The notes: generated from the sequence alone by a model not told the origin. Positions 45,201 to 52,364 are shown, numbered from the stretch's first letter. The stretch is DNA of 52,784 nucleotides from Branchiostoma floridae (GCF_000003815.2 NC_049991.1:2985279-3038062), one strand, 5' to 3'. Translations and numbers: made by a program.

Positions 45201-47758
45201 CAAGGTCAGCTACCCCGTCTCCGTCCAGGTCAGGTACCAGCTGGGGCATGTAGAAGTTCCAATGGCGGTCCACCAACGTGGGATCCACGTGCCACAACAC
45301 CTCGCCTGTACAGAACACATGCTGTGTGATTTAACACTAGTCCATAGTTTTCCTGCGGGGTAACCTATGTTGGTTTCAAACTGCAAATTTTTGAGAGTAT
45401 CGCAATTTGAAAGTTCCAATGGCGGTTGACCAACGTGGGATCCACGTGCCACAACACCTCCCCTGTACAGAACACATCCTGTGTGATTTGATGCTATGCC
45501 ACATTTTTCCTGCGGGGTAACCTACAGTGGTTTCAAACTGCAAATTTTTGAGAGTATCGCAATTTGAAAGTTCCAATGGCGGTTGACCAACGTGGTATCC
45601 ACGTGCCACAAGACTTCCCCTGTAGAGAACACATCCTGATTTAACACTATGTCACCTTTTTCCTCCAGAGTAATCTACAGTGGTTTCAATCTGCAATATT
45701 TTGAAAGTATTGCAATTTGAAACCACTGTTTGTCCACAAGCATATCCCTAAATATCCCAAAATTTGGACGATTCCAGACGGTAGAGATGTCAAGGTTCCC
45801 AGACGGAATAGCAGAGAAGTGACTGTATGTATTGTATAACTAACGTAGGAGCAAACCACTATCCAGATGGTACCCAGGCTACTTCCTTACCAAGTTTTGG
45901 GTTGAACGCCAGCATGAGACCCAGCCTGCCGGTGGCTAGACAGTCCTCCCACCCGTCAGCGTTAATGTCCAGTCCCCCGCACCTCAGGAGGAACACCTCC
46001 CCGAAGGTGGGGATGTGCCAGAGTTGTGCGCCCGTGGCACCGTTGTACGCCAGAATCCCGCCATCACATGACGCTGTATCAACACCTGTAAAACATTCCG
46101 TTTTGCTTCTCAGTAAATCTGCACACTTGTTGTGTCCGTACCCTCAGTAGCGTCTATACCTCATGTAGTGTCCATACCCCTGTAGGGTCCATATTCCCTA
46201 TGGTGTACATACCCCTGTAGTATTGGTACACCTGTAGTGTCCATACCCCTGTAGTGTTCATACCCCCTGTTGTGTCCATACCCCCTGTAGTGTCTGTGCG
46301 GTAGTGTCCATACATTAAGCCATTGTGTATCCATATATAGATCTTGTGCAGTTCAGAATTTGTTTATCTTTTTCTCGAACAAATATATCCATTTCCAGTA
46401 GTGAGTCCAGCACCATTGTCAAATCTGTTCAGAATTCACCTAGTACTGGTAAAGTTACTCACCTACTAAAGAGTGGCAGCTGTCACTGAGGTTTCCTTTA
46501 ATTGTTGACCCTATCCCAACCATAACATCCAACAAGCCATCTCCGTCTATGTCATACAGGCGTATCGAGGTTTCTGAAGCTGGGATCAAAACAACATCAC
46601 ATACCAGTTATTGACTTTGTTCTAGAGTTACATGTAAATGTTTAACTTTTGACTGTGATCAGCAAATGTTAGTGAAACTCACACTCACTCACTATCAATT
46701 GTTTGATTATACATTTGTACTGCTGTTGTAAAACAATCTCCAACCAGTTTGGCTGAATGAACTCGATGAACAGTTGAGCTACTCTTATACTGACAATATG
46801 TACAGGTTTTACGTTTCATGTACTAAGAAAATTTCCTTAATCTCTTTTCGACAAGTACAATGAATAGTAGACGACGGCTTAACATGCTTTGACCCTTTCT
46901 TGTAAGCATGCATGTTGGGTGAGTAATACAACTACCAAGATTTGAACTCAAGATTCGACAGTCTAGGTAGAGGCAGGGTCACGATTGTTACCACTCCAGG
47001 ACTTTACAAAGCTATATTGGATTCATTTTAGCAGGAACAGGCCAACTGAAATACAAATACACATTTTAGGACAATATATAGTATGACATAAGCAATTATG
47101 GCAATGAAATATGATTGTGGGTTAGAAATCCTCACTCTAGACTAAATTAGACATCAACTAATTCTTAATCTTACATAACTTCTCGACCATTAGATTTAAG
47201 ACACCAGTAATATTGCCCTGTTAATAAAATGATTAAAACTTGACTCTTTATTACTTACCTACGTCTGATAATGATACTTTCCAGGGAGGGGTTTGTACAT
47301 GTGTCCCTTCTTCTTCACATGGGAAGGCAAGAGCCATCGCAACAAAGAATCCCACGCACATACTTAGCGAGAACATGAAGCACGCAATACGAGTCCTGGA
47401 CAGGGCCAGCCATCCCGAGCTGACCTGAACGTCAAGTTCCGAGTCTATGACCTTACTGCGTCCGTTGCTCTTTTGCGTTCCAAGCTCGTTAAGTTCGATT
47501 TGATCCTTCTGAGTCCACGCCTTGTCGTTTTCCTGGGGGAGGAAGTGACCCGGCTGAAAGTCTGCTGCCGTTATCGTAATCTCTTCTTCCGTGTCCTCCC
47601 CGTCGCTAACATCCTGAGGGAGTTCGTGATATTTCGGGAGGTTTCGAAGCCCTCCTGTTGTGGCTCCCTCTCCTGGAATTGGAAATAAGTGCAAATTTTA
47701 AATTTGTTGGATATTGGAGAACTCTTCTTCACAGCGAATCATTCTTACCTGCTGACAT
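15833..47758 (-). CDS. FAM234: FAM234 (ITFG3-like) membrane protein, 13 exons
   Basis: A minus-strand gene spanning about 32 kb. Coding exons: 47758-47749, 47672-47259, 46579-46463, 46085-45891, 45305-45163, 44649-44475, 43776-43629, an exon partly in the N gap (43142-43088 visible), 42464-42371, 17971-17786, 17490-17328, 16996-16715 and 16143-15833. All visible splice sites are GT-AG and all phases agree. The visible coding sequence gives about 764 codons. Residues 1-95 are acidic and cytoplasmic, with a single membrane segment at about 99-120. The rest is FG-GAP/beta-propeller-like, with DIDGDG (151-156), DINADG (220-225), DLDGDG (271-276) and later [11 protein letters not shown] and DVDGDGTLD. 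Family hallmarks are [52 protein letters not shown] and a C-terminal [15 protein letters not shown]. Vertebrate FAM234A/B are about 550-620 residues; this protein is longer, mainly because of exons 11-12. Function in the family is poorly defined. Intron 9 hosts WFIKKN. Confidence 0.92.
16335..16705. mobile_element. Possible MITE in FAM234 intron 12
   Basis: GCGCCAAATTGCG near the left and CGCAATTTGGCAG near the right are inverted. TTGCGAAGTTTTGG-type and TTTTGCGCCAACTTTGCG blocks recur inside. Ends and target duplication are unclear. Confidence 0.35.
16715..16996 (-). CDS. FAM234: FAM234 exon 12, charged insertion
   Basis: Encodes [19 protein letters not shown] followed by an acidic, Ala/Ser/Pro-rich segment and then [18 protein letters not shown]. 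It is low in hydrophobic residues for about 75 residues, so likely disordered. Donor GTACGT. Confidence 0.85.
17328..17490 (-). CDS. FAM234: FAM234 exon 11
   Basis: Begins with a basic run ([15 protein letters not shown]), then [20 protein letters not shown]. 54 codons plus one base before GTAAGT. Acceptor CTTGACAG. Confidence 0.8.
17786..17971 (-). CDS. FAM234: FAM234 exon 10
   Basis: 62 codons beginning [16 protein letters not shown] and ending [12 protein letters not shown] before a GTACGT donor, phase 0. It continues exon 9 directly (NSST to MMILDGRTG), so no exon is needed in the 24.4-kb intron between them. Confidence 0.92.
18824..19071. mobile_element. Inverted-repeat MITE, 248 bases
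   Basis: Left arm AAGGTGGTATCTCACTGCAC matches right arm GTGCAGTGAGATACCTTCAC as an inverted repeat of roughly 25 bases. The AT-rich core (GACAACAAAATACACAAAACG, TTCTTTATCT) recurs in eroded form at 29635-29725. Confidence 0.75.
20692..21060 (-). mobile_element. 5'-truncated non-LTR retrotransposon
   Basis: On the minus strand, 21058-20938 encodes the end of a LINE ORF2: [20 protein letters not shown] followed by [16 protein letters not shown] and a TAA stop. The pattern WN-LP-IR-SL-FK-L is the typical carboxy end of CR1/L2/jockey-like reverse transcriptase proteins. The 3' untranslated part runs to a CAAACAAACAAA tail near 20695 with AATAAATAAA just before it. Only about 370 bases remain, so it is a dead copy. 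Confidence 0.75.
21244..21281. repeat. GA microsatellite
   Basis: A run of GAGA units that grows from a purine-rich block beginning near 21200. Confidence 0.85.
21735..21890. mobile_element. Fragment related to the CAGTCAAACCTG transposon
   Basis: Ends with GGCAGGTTTGACTGTA, similar to the right end at 39280-39298, and is preceded by repeated GGTCGC and GGTGGTCG blocks. The left end is not clear. Confidence 0.4.
23353..23360 (+). promoter_or_regulatory. TATA-like element of WFIKKN
   Basis: TATATAAA about 417 bases upstream of the WFIKKN ATG, on the correct strand. It could give a 5' untranslated region of nearly 390 bases. Confidence 0.4.
23777..24931 (+). CDS. WFIKKN: WFIKKN exon 1
   Basis: 385 codons: signal peptide, WAP, follistatin/Kazal, Ig, Kunitz 1 and the first half of Kunitz 2, ending [12 protein letters not shown]-rich compared with the flanks, as expected for coding DNA here. 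Confidence 0.95.
23777..26809 (+). CDS. WFIKKN: WFIKKN secreted multidomain protein, two exons, 550 residues
   Basis: Exons 23777-24931 and 26312-26809, phase 0, with a GTGAGC donor and a CCCCGTAG acceptor. The ATG has A at -3 and G at +4. Signal peptide about 1-19. WAP 31-71 with all eight Cys (33, 44, 48, 54, 60, 61, 65, 70). Follistatin/Kazal about 93-162. Ig-like about 196-285 (Cys 213 and 267). Kunitz 1 305-355 (six Cys, P1 Glu315). Kunitz 2 363-413 (six Cys, P1 Lys373). NTR about 421-546 (six Cys). N-glycosylation motifs at 146, 208 and 264. Length and domain order match vertebrate WFIKKN1/2 (548 and 576 residues), which are secreted and bind myostatin and GDF11 through the follistatin and NTR domains. 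The intron splits Kunitz 2, which I recall is also its place in vertebrates. The gene lies antisense inside FAM234 intron 9. Confidence 0.96.
24932..26311 (+). other. WFIKKN intron, 1380 bases
   Basis: GT-AG intron. AT-rich to about 25320, more GC-rich after that. No second gene or clear mobile element seen. Confidence 0.85.
26312..26809 (+). CDS. WFIKKN: WFIKKN exon 2
   Basis: 165 codons plus TAG. Completes Kunitz 2 ([18 protein letters not shown]) and encodes the whole NTR domain, including [15 protein letters not shown] and [18 protein letters not shown]. Confidence 0.95.
   Translation, partial: GVCSWFIYGGCQGNDNNFVTMDSCNDACPYHVANACHKCPNRYGMVEYYCMSDFAIVGTVLEIIDYNTDERPKAVIMLEDVYKDNMGMFESAESAFALEISLNFTMRQPCPCPELKVEEKYIIMGTVQDGYPMVEKDSFVKTLSEKRKQRLMHTSRSTNVCENLK
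28183..28365 (+). CDS. Possible orphan terminal exon
   Basis: An acceptor-like TATGATCGATTTTTGTAG precedes an open frame reading [18 protein letters not shown], then a Pro/Thr-rich and acidic segment ending DTDEFWYL and a stop. Local GC content is raised, as in coding DNA. I cannot find an upstream exon in phase. It could be a last exon of an unidentified plus-strand gene, a remnant, or chance; the opposite strand is also open here. Confidence 0.3.
28400..28607. mobile_element. GGTCACA-ended MITE
   Basis: Ends GGTCACATGTAGGCCGTGCG and CGCACGACCTTTGTGACC are inverted. Internal TCGTACGA and TTTTCAAGCAGGCT blocks recur near 18250-18380, and TCGTACGA near 12120, so it is a dispersed family. Confidence 0.6.
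31181..31392. mobile_element. TA-flanked MITE, copy 2 (inverted)
   Basis: Ends TACTGTAAATGCA and TGCATTTACAGTA are perfect inverted repeats. The interior is the reverse complement of copy 1 at 3778-3987 in the same block order. Better preserved than the copies at 6618 and 35309. Confidence 0.8.
33515..33857. repeat. Tandem duplication, unit about 170-177 bases
   Basis: Two copies share TTTAGAAAGAACA, GGGGCCAACACT-like, TAGACATAACTGTTTTCTTT and CCTCTTCCTGACTGGACC. The first copy follows a run of G at 33486-33499. Confidence 0.85.
35135..35285 (-). mobile_element. tRNA-related SINE-like fragment
   Basis: Carries AAAGTGCCTTTCCCAATGGC, the reverse complement of the TTGGGAAAGGCACTTT block in the plus-strand copy at 35876-36000. 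Degenerate. Confidence 0.4.
35309..35423. mobile_element. Degraded TACTGTAAATGCA MITE
   Basis: Keeps TACTGAAAATGCAGAAATG, GCCGCTTCACCACAAA and TTACCACAAAG in the order of copy 1, but is half length with decayed ends. Confidence 0.45.
35876..36000 (+). mobile_element. tRNA-derived SINE-like element
   Basis: GTGACTGGGCTCAGAACC followed by AGAGGTCCCAAGTTTTATAC resembles decayed A and B boxes, then GATGTTGTGCCCTTGGGAAA. It does not fold as a whole tRNA and has no intact anticodon arm that I can see. Confidence 0.45.
36000..36216. mobile_element. Foldback element, GTTAGTTCACC family, copy 1
   Basis: Left end AACGCTAGTTCACC and GGGGTAACCTATATTCGTTG are mirrored at the right by CAACGGATATAGGTTACCC and GGTGAACTAACGTTAC. 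No coding capacity. Confidence 0.75.
36583..36805. mobile_element. Foldback element, GTTAGTTCACC family, copy 2, with perfect 31-base palindrome arms
   Basis: Same ends as copy 1. In addition 36644-36674 and 36713-36743 are perfect 31-base inverted repeats around a 38-base loop. Such long perfect arms mean recent formation or repair-driven correction. Confidence 0.8.
37796..39298. mobile_element. TA-flanked non-autonomous DNA transposon, 1.5 kb
   Basis: Left end TACCGTCAAACCTGTATTAG and right end TATATACAGGTTTGACTGTA are inverted, with TA at both edges. Subterminal GGCCAC motifs repeat on both sides. Interior ORFs are small and show no transposase. It carries a nested element at 38154-38759. 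Confidence 0.8.
38154..38759. mobile_element. Nested MITE with CCGTATATTCTCGAATAAAG ends
   Basis: Terminal inverted repeats of about 30 bases, nearly perfect, bounded by TA. The motif AATAAAGTACGCACCCC recurs four times inside. A shorter relative is at 50168-50512. Confidence 0.85.
40088..40259. mobile_element. Foldback element, AGGTTAGGCTCCGGCT family, copy 1
   Basis: Ends AGGTTAGGCTCCGGCT and AGCCGGAGCCTAACCT are perfect inverted repeats. The core is T-rich then A-rich and also partly complementary. Second copy at 43423-43593. Confidence 0.8.
41000..41190 (+). mobile_element. tRNA-derived SINE-like element
   Basis: Contains GGTCCTGGGTTCAACTCCCA, close to a tRNA T-arm with B box, preceded by an eroded A-box region. 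No full cloverleaf, so I do not call a tRNA gene. The tail continues through TTTGGTTAGGGACATCC. Confidence 0.45.
41203..41345. mobile_element. Short foldback MITE, 143 bases
   Basis: Left arm CTAATCTCCAAGCAGATCCT and right arm AGGATCTGCTTGGAGATTAG are perfect, and pairing continues imperfectly for about 50 bases. A half-copy (AATCTCCATGCAGATCTGCC then GGTAGCATAAGGAC) is at 19510-19545. Confidence 0.8.
41770..41878. repeat. Short repeats and hairpin of ATGAACGTGATAA
   Basis: ATGAACGTGATAA occurs three times directly, then once inverted as TTATCACGTTCAT, forming a perfect 13-base stem around a short loop, followed by a TA run. Confidence 0.7.
42010..42350. other. GC-rich non-coding insert
   Basis: Contrasts in composition with the AT-rich flanks. 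Contains CCGAAGGCCGGAGGGTGATC and CGGGAGGGCTGAGACC, a style I associate with dispersed invertebrate repeats. The 116-codon ORF here has no domain. Class unknown. Confidence 0.3.
42371..42464 (-). CDS. FAM234: FAM234 exon 9
   Basis: One base plus 31 codons: [18 protein letters not shown] then [13 protein letters not shown], phase 0 at a GTGAGT donor. Acceptor TTGGACAG. Confidence 0.9.
43088..43142 (-). CDS. FAM234: FAM234 exon 8, partial, cut by assembly gap
   Basis: Only the 3' part is visible; it ends at a GTGAGG donor with two leftover bases that match exon 9. It reads [14 protein letters not shown], which joins to [11 protein letters not shown], as expected for the family. The 5' part and acceptor lie inside the N run, so the segment usually containing another propeller blade is missing from the assembly. 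Confidence 0.75.
43143..43242. other. Assembly gap, 100 N
   Basis: Exactly 100 N, the usual placeholder for a gap of unknown size. It removes the start of FAM234 exon 8. Confidence 0.99.
43423..43593. mobile_element. Foldback element, AGGTTAGGCTC family, copy 2
   Basis: Ends AGGTTAGGCTCTGGCTGTT and AACCAGAGCCTAGCCT, inverted, with CTATTTTGTAATGTTT matched by AAACATTACAAAATAG inside. FAM234 intron 7. Confidence 0.75.
43629..43776 (-). CDS. FAM234: FAM234 exon 7
   Basis: Encodes [19 protein letters not shown] and ends YNNGIYQLY plus two bases before a GTTAGG donor. Acceptor ATTGCAG. Confidence 0.88.
43824..44192. mobile_element. AGGCCACACCAATTT inverted-repeat element, copy 1
   Basis: Ends AGGCCACACCAATTTAATTT and AAATTAAATCGGTGTGGCCT are inverted. 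A relative lies at 50770-51126 and a core fragment (GCGAGAGGGCGAAA) near 39828. FAM234 intron 6. Confidence 0.75.
44475..44649 (-). CDS. FAM234: FAM234 exon 6
   Basis: Encodes [17 protein letters not shown] and [20 protein letters not shown], then [11 protein letters not shown], which are conserved FAM234 blocks. Acceptor CTTCACAG and donor GTCTGT. Confidence 0.93.
44693..44904. mobile_element. Foldback element related to the GTTAGTTCACC family
   Basis: Begins GTTAGTTCACCTTTATCC. Internal TTTTGAAAGCAGGGTGT pairs with ACACCCTGCTTTCAAAA. The right outer end is missing. FAM234 intron 5. Confidence 0.55.
45163..45305 (-). CDS. FAM234: FAM234 exon 5, third FG-GAP motif
   Basis: Encodes [18 protein letters not shown] and [16 protein letters not shown], ending phase 0 at a GTAAAG donor. 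Its 5' part and acceptor are duplicated twice in the adjacent intron (45413-45728). Confidence 0.9.
45256..45728. repeat. 157-base tandem triplication overlapping FAM234 exon 5
   Basis: The marker GTTCCAATGGCGGT starts at 45256, 45413 and 45570 (period 157). Each copy holds the first ~50 bases of exon 5, the acceptor-side CTGTACAG or CTCTACAG, and intron sequence ending in a foldback (45678-45728, arms of about 21 bases). Confidence 0.9.
45891..46085 (-). CDS. FAM234: FAM234 exon 4, second FG-GAP motif
   Basis: Encodes ALW-type propeller strand ([11 protein letters not shown]) and [19 protein letters not shown], a strong family signature. Acceptor TTTACAG and donor GTAAGG. Confidence 0.93.
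46145..46312. repeat. Minisatellite, about 18-base units
   Basis: Roughly nine imperfect copies of TAGTGTCCATACCCCTG in FAM234 intron 3. Confidence 0.85.
46463..46579 (-). CDS. FAM234: FAM234 exon 3, first FG-GAP motif
   Basis: Encodes [17 protein letters not shown], a calcium-binding-type FG-GAP loop. Acceptor ATCCCAG and donor GTGAGT; phase 1 at both ends. Confidence 0.9.
47259..47672 (-). CDS. FAM234: FAM234 exon 2, cytoplasmic tail and membrane segment
   Basis: Acceptor CCAATTCCAG and donor GTAAGT. Encodes an acidic N-terminus followed by a hydrophobic run ([20 protein letters not shown]). This predicts a type II single-pass topology with the C-terminal domain outside. Confidence 0.9.
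47749..47758 (-). CDS. FAM234: FAM234 exon 1 (start codon)
   Basis: Encodes MSA plus one base, followed by a GTAAGA donor. A at -3 of the ATG. It was found by phase: exon 2 needs one upstream base. Another ATG lies 19 bases upstream, out of frame, and would be an upstream ATG if transcribed. Confidence 0.7.
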
Positions 47759-47761
47759 TTT

Positions 47762-48180
47762 GACACCTGTCAGACATCTACCTTAGAACTTCTGACTTGA
47801 GTTGTTGTTGTTGTTTCTCTAACTGCTTCAGTTCGTCGGTATATGGTCACATGCACTTGAGTGCTGCTATATTTGGCTGTATGTGGCTGATGCAGGTGGT
47901 GCTTTTGCAGTGAGAACAAAATCCGAAAGGTGTCTAAGTTTGTATTATCACTTTAAGGTTTTGATTTTGATGTCTTTCAGACATATCTTCCTCAGAGCTT
48001 CTAACTTGAGTGCTGCTATATGTAGCCAATGTAGGTGGTGCTTTTGCAGTGACAACAAAATCCCAAACATGTCTAAGTTCGTTGATGTCTGTCAGGCATA
48101 TCTTTATCAAAGCTTCTAACTGGAGTGCTGCAGCTGATATTAGTAATGCTTTTGCAGTGAGAAAACAATCTCAAACATGT
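47762..48180. repeat. Irregular tandem repeats at the FAM234 5' end
   Basis: Three copies carry a CTTCTAACTTGAG-like block (47788, 47997, 48111). GCTTTTGCAGTGA occurs at 47901, 48040 and 48148. The first copy abuts the start-codon exon, so it probably forms part of the 5' untranslated region or promoter. Confidence 0.6.
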
Positions 48181-50160
48181 AGTTTGAGATTGTGCTCTAT
48201 GGTTAATGTTCTTATCCTGGCTGCCTTCTTAATCCACCATATCCACCAGTTGTCTTCTCTTGGCATCTATGACAATGCCCCCCTCCCAAACAATTACACA
48301 GTTCAGATTTGTTTCAGGATGAAAGTAAAGAAAAGCACATAGGTGCAGAAGAAAAAAAAATATAATGTTGATTTTGAAACTTTCAGAAGGTTTCACTAAA
48401 GGTTTTATTTTCACGGGGACCTATACAGAATTGCTTCAACTACAAACTAGAAATACAGCAAAAACCTGCTTTTCCCTCCTACCACAAAAGTAGTTAGTAT
48501 AGTTAGTATATATAGATAGTGGCACTGTCCTTGGTACTGAAATTAACCTTCTTCCTACTGCCTAACACCATAACCAATGCAAATTTGGTGCAAAACACCT
48601 ACCTTAGCACCCTAAAGGTTAAAACAACTTAGTTTACTACCATTATTACATTGTGTATGTAAAACTTGTTTACAGTCATTCTCCAGTAGTATGGGTACAA
48701 TCCTTAGTAACAGTAACTGATTTGAGCTGACCAGAACATTAAGTTACCTCACTATCTTCACTGGGGAGCAGATCCTCTGACAAGCATTATCATCATCAGT
48801 CAGCTGCTAGCACATGACTGTTTCTTCCATTCAAATCTTTCTTTCTGACAAGCATTAAATTCTGATTGACCAGGGATGCCACTAGGTCATTTGTGTACAG
48901 TCTTTTACTGTGACCTTTCTGATAGTAAATTTGCCCCTCAGGATACCTTAGAATGCACCATTTTAACTTAAGATTCTCCTAAACTCTGCACCATGGAAGG
49001 TATATGCTCCCAGACTCCCCTACAATAGCTATGCCTGTATCGCTTACTGCCACTCACCAAGAAGTTTGGACCCCCTATTATAAAATCCTAGCTAAAAGCC
49101 TAGTGGCTACTACATGTACACTGGCTTAATATCTAGTTCCTAGAAGAGACAAAAATTGATGCATTCTTACAATAAAGTTAACATTACATGCATATAGAAG
49201 CAAATAGGCTAAGAGAGAAACAATTGGTAAGAAAACAGAAACGGCTTTTTTGTTCATTATTATTGTCCAAGCACATTGAACAACTGGGTAGAACAAAAAG
49301 ATGCATATATGTGCACTGATCCCTACCAAAGCCTGGACTCTCCCCTGGTAAAGAGATGACATAGCAGCTTGGCTCTTGCAGCAGCATTTTGAAGTAGACT
49401 CTTACACTGCCCACAGTTTTATCCAATAATGGGTCATCACTGTTTATATATAGTCCGTAAGATGCCTCTTGAATCTCTGATATCTCCCAACTCTGTTCGA
49501 TGCTAGGACATATCTTTGCACTAATACCGAATCGTTACCTTGACAGAGGCAAGCTAAGGTCTGTGAGTGTGTGAGAAGTCACTGTGCGTTCTCAAAGCGA
49601 GTTTTAATTTCATGCACCAATGACTGTGGAGGTATTACTGGGAGGGAGACTTATAATATTGTGAGTACGTCAGAGGCTAAATCTTCATTTGTGCCATTAA
49701 TGTTGGGCCGCGGCGGCTTTATTGGCGTCCCAGGCAATTTTTGCGTTCCATGATTTAGTAGCTAGGCCGAGATTGGGGCTATAAAACTAAGTGTGGAGTG
49801 AGGTCATGTGAAAGAAGAGGTGCTGTTCGCAGTGATGGTTTGATGCGTCGGGAGCAACAAATCTAGACAACACCATATGTTACATCTCAACTGTAGAAAC
49901 ACTTTTTACATGCTGCTTTGCTGGACTAACCAACTGTAAGAAATATTGCAGCTTCTCTAGTCAATGTAACTGTTATTCTTTCAAATAATCTTACCCTACA
50001 TTAATTTATACAAAACACAGTAAACAAAACGCATATAATTACGACATGTAAATTGATGTCTAACAGTGTTATTATTCAGCAACCTTTTTGTATTCTACAT
50101 AGTGAAAAAATTAAAAAGTGTTTCAGTTCACATTTTTTAGGGAGGTATAATATGTATAGT
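48181..50160. other. Non-coding stretch
   Basis: No gene or element I can support. ORFs are short and AT-driven. It may contain FAM234 upstream sequence. Confidence 0.45.
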
Positions 50161-50167
50161 ACTGTAC

Positions 50168-50512
50168 TGCCGTGTTTTCTGGAATAAAGTACGCACCTAA
50201 TCAAAATACGCACCCCTGATTTGGGACAAGTCTCAGACAGATCTTTGAGACTAAATCAAAGGTAAAATGGAAAACTCGAACAAAGTACACACCCCTTCTC
50301 AATAAATTCTTAGCAGACCATGGATGTTTTTCCCAGCTGAGTTTGCATAAACCCACAGTCTTGGTCTCTACAAACCTTACTTTATTTTAAGTTCTTTTTC
50401 CCATTTATCTGTGCAATAACCTCAAACAAAGTATGCACCCTAACTTGAATCACCTTTTCAATTGTGAAAAGTTTAAAAAGTGTGCACTTAGTTAATTCGA
50501 GAAAATACGGTA
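50168..50512. mobile_element. Shorter copy of the CCGTATATTCTCGAATAAAG MITE
   Basis: Shares GGAATAAAGTACGCACC, GACAAGTCTCAGACAGATCT and the right end CGAGAAAATACGGTA with the element at 38154-38759, but is internally deleted and more diverged. Confidence 0.75.
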
Positions 50513-50769
50513 CTAGCAGTGATGACTACATGTACATCCCTGACGGCCTCTCCTTTTACTGTAGTCTGCTTCTCCTATAATCGCTATAATCTAAGTTGGC
50601 AACCAGCACAAAAAGAAGCGGACAATGATAAACAACAGCATGTGATCCCGGGGTCTTGGAGGTGGCCAATGATAGATGCATCTGATATTCAATCTCTAGA
50701 TTTGGGGAGTTAGCAGTGAACCAGAATAAATCACAACTTTAAGGTCCGCAAGGAGCAGTCGGTGTAGAA

Positions 50770-51126
50770 TTTGATTTAATTTTATTTGTTGTTTCTGGAA
50801 TTTTTTTCAGAAAAAAATTGGTTCGGTGGGTAAAAAAAAAACTGGGGGTAGAAGGGATTGGACAGGAAAACCTAAAATTTCAACATTTAGGGGGTCCCTG
50901 ATAGTCCAAAGTTGAAGAAAAATGATAAACTTACCATCCAAAATAGGCACGTACAGCTACTGGAATTTGAGGCCCATAGTTAATGTGAGAAAGGAGAGGC
51001 AGTGAATTTTGGTCAACACGAGATGTGGCCATCAATTTGAAAAGTTTTTTTTTTTTAGTTTTTTCAAATCGGAAAAAAAAGGGTCCGTTTATCAGAGAAA
51101 CAACAAATAAAATTGGTGTGGCCTAA
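50770..51126. mobile_element. AGGCCACACCAATTT-type element, copy 2
   Basis: AATTTTATTTGTTGTTTCTG at the left pairs with GAAACAACAAATAAAATT at the right, followed by GGTGTGGCCTAA. The left outer end has decayed. Confidence 0.6.
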
Positions 51127-51825
51127 GGAAAGAGAGACTAGTGGGCTGAAGTAATATCTGGCCATGGCTCTTCCATGGCTATTTGTTTGTTTGTAATTGC
51201 ATACATGGTAAACTGCCTTGTGGCATAACACATGAGATATTTACTGAAGAGTACAAGCTGCGTATCAAGACAGATTTATTGATCCCGTCACACTGATACG
51301 GACCAAGTGTTTCTGTCAGAGGGGCGTCCACCCGTCCAATGACAGCCTCATTTCGTTTTGGATGGCTTGAACGCAAACACGGGCCGTCCTGATAAAAAAT
51401 TTGTGACCCACATTTTTGCCGAGAAATCTGCACAAAGTCAATAAATGTAAACCGTCACGGGCCCCTACTCTTTTTGGTAAGTGTGGAGAGTTTTTTTGAT
51501 GTGCCTGAGATGTCACAGTGGCTCTCTTCAACCACAGGACCTCCATTTAACATCCTCATCCAATGGGACCTCCCTAACCAATAACCAAACCAATCACCAA
51601 TAACCCTAACCAATGCTTGCACTGAATTACTAGTTTTGCCTCATTATCAATACCCTTCCTGTAGTTTCTGACTCAATGTAAGACATCTGGTACAAAAATT
51701 TCTTGTATTGCAAATCTTTGCCTTTCCAAAGGTTAAAATTCTGTTTTCACTGGCCTACTGGTCTGCGTTCTTTTTCTTTCTTCTGTCATCAGCCAATAAA
51801 ATCTTGGTAGATGACGTCAGAAAGC

Positions 51826-52364
51826 TTAAAGGGGCATTCCACTCCACACGGGAGTGTTATTTTCCGACAGATATTAATTTTAGGAAGTGATAACTGCATT
51901 ACTACTTCACATTATACGATAAAGTACCCAGTTGCTCCACATGCCTCAAAAGCATTCACTCTTCTACTAAACTCCCCAAGTACCCTCGAATTGAATTAAT
52001 CCTATGGCTGAATACAATGCAAAACTTTTAGGTAAGATTACAAAAGTAATTTCAGGTTCGCTAAGTAATCTCGTCTTGTTCTTGTATTCTTTGCTATCTT
52101 ATGAGCAATTTGCCTTCTCGGTGTGCTTAGCGTACCTCATTTATCCCGAAAATATGTACGATAAACAAAGTGTCTAATATATGTGTATAGGGAATACATG
52201 GGTAGGGTCTGCATGGGTTTAGTAAGTGTCATTATTGTTTTATAAAACACACATCACATAATTCATCCCAAGGTGAATTCCACAAAATTCTGCTGATTAT
52301 GTATTCATTGACACATTATTCATTGGAAAACAAGACTCCCTTCTGGAGTGGAATGCCCCATTAA
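51826..52364. mobile_element. TTAA-flanked MITE, 539 bases
   Basis: Left TTAAAGGGGCATTCCACTCC and right GGAGTGGAATGCCCCATTAA are inverted repeats bounded by TTAA on both sides. A TTAA target duplication is the hallmark of piggyBac-type transposition. No transposase ORF inside. Confidence 0.75.

Noticed and set aside
45376-45609. ORFs in the extra exon 5 copies taken as additional FAM234 exons
   Set aside because: They keep an acceptor but have no donor, and the frame runs into intron-derived sequence and stops.
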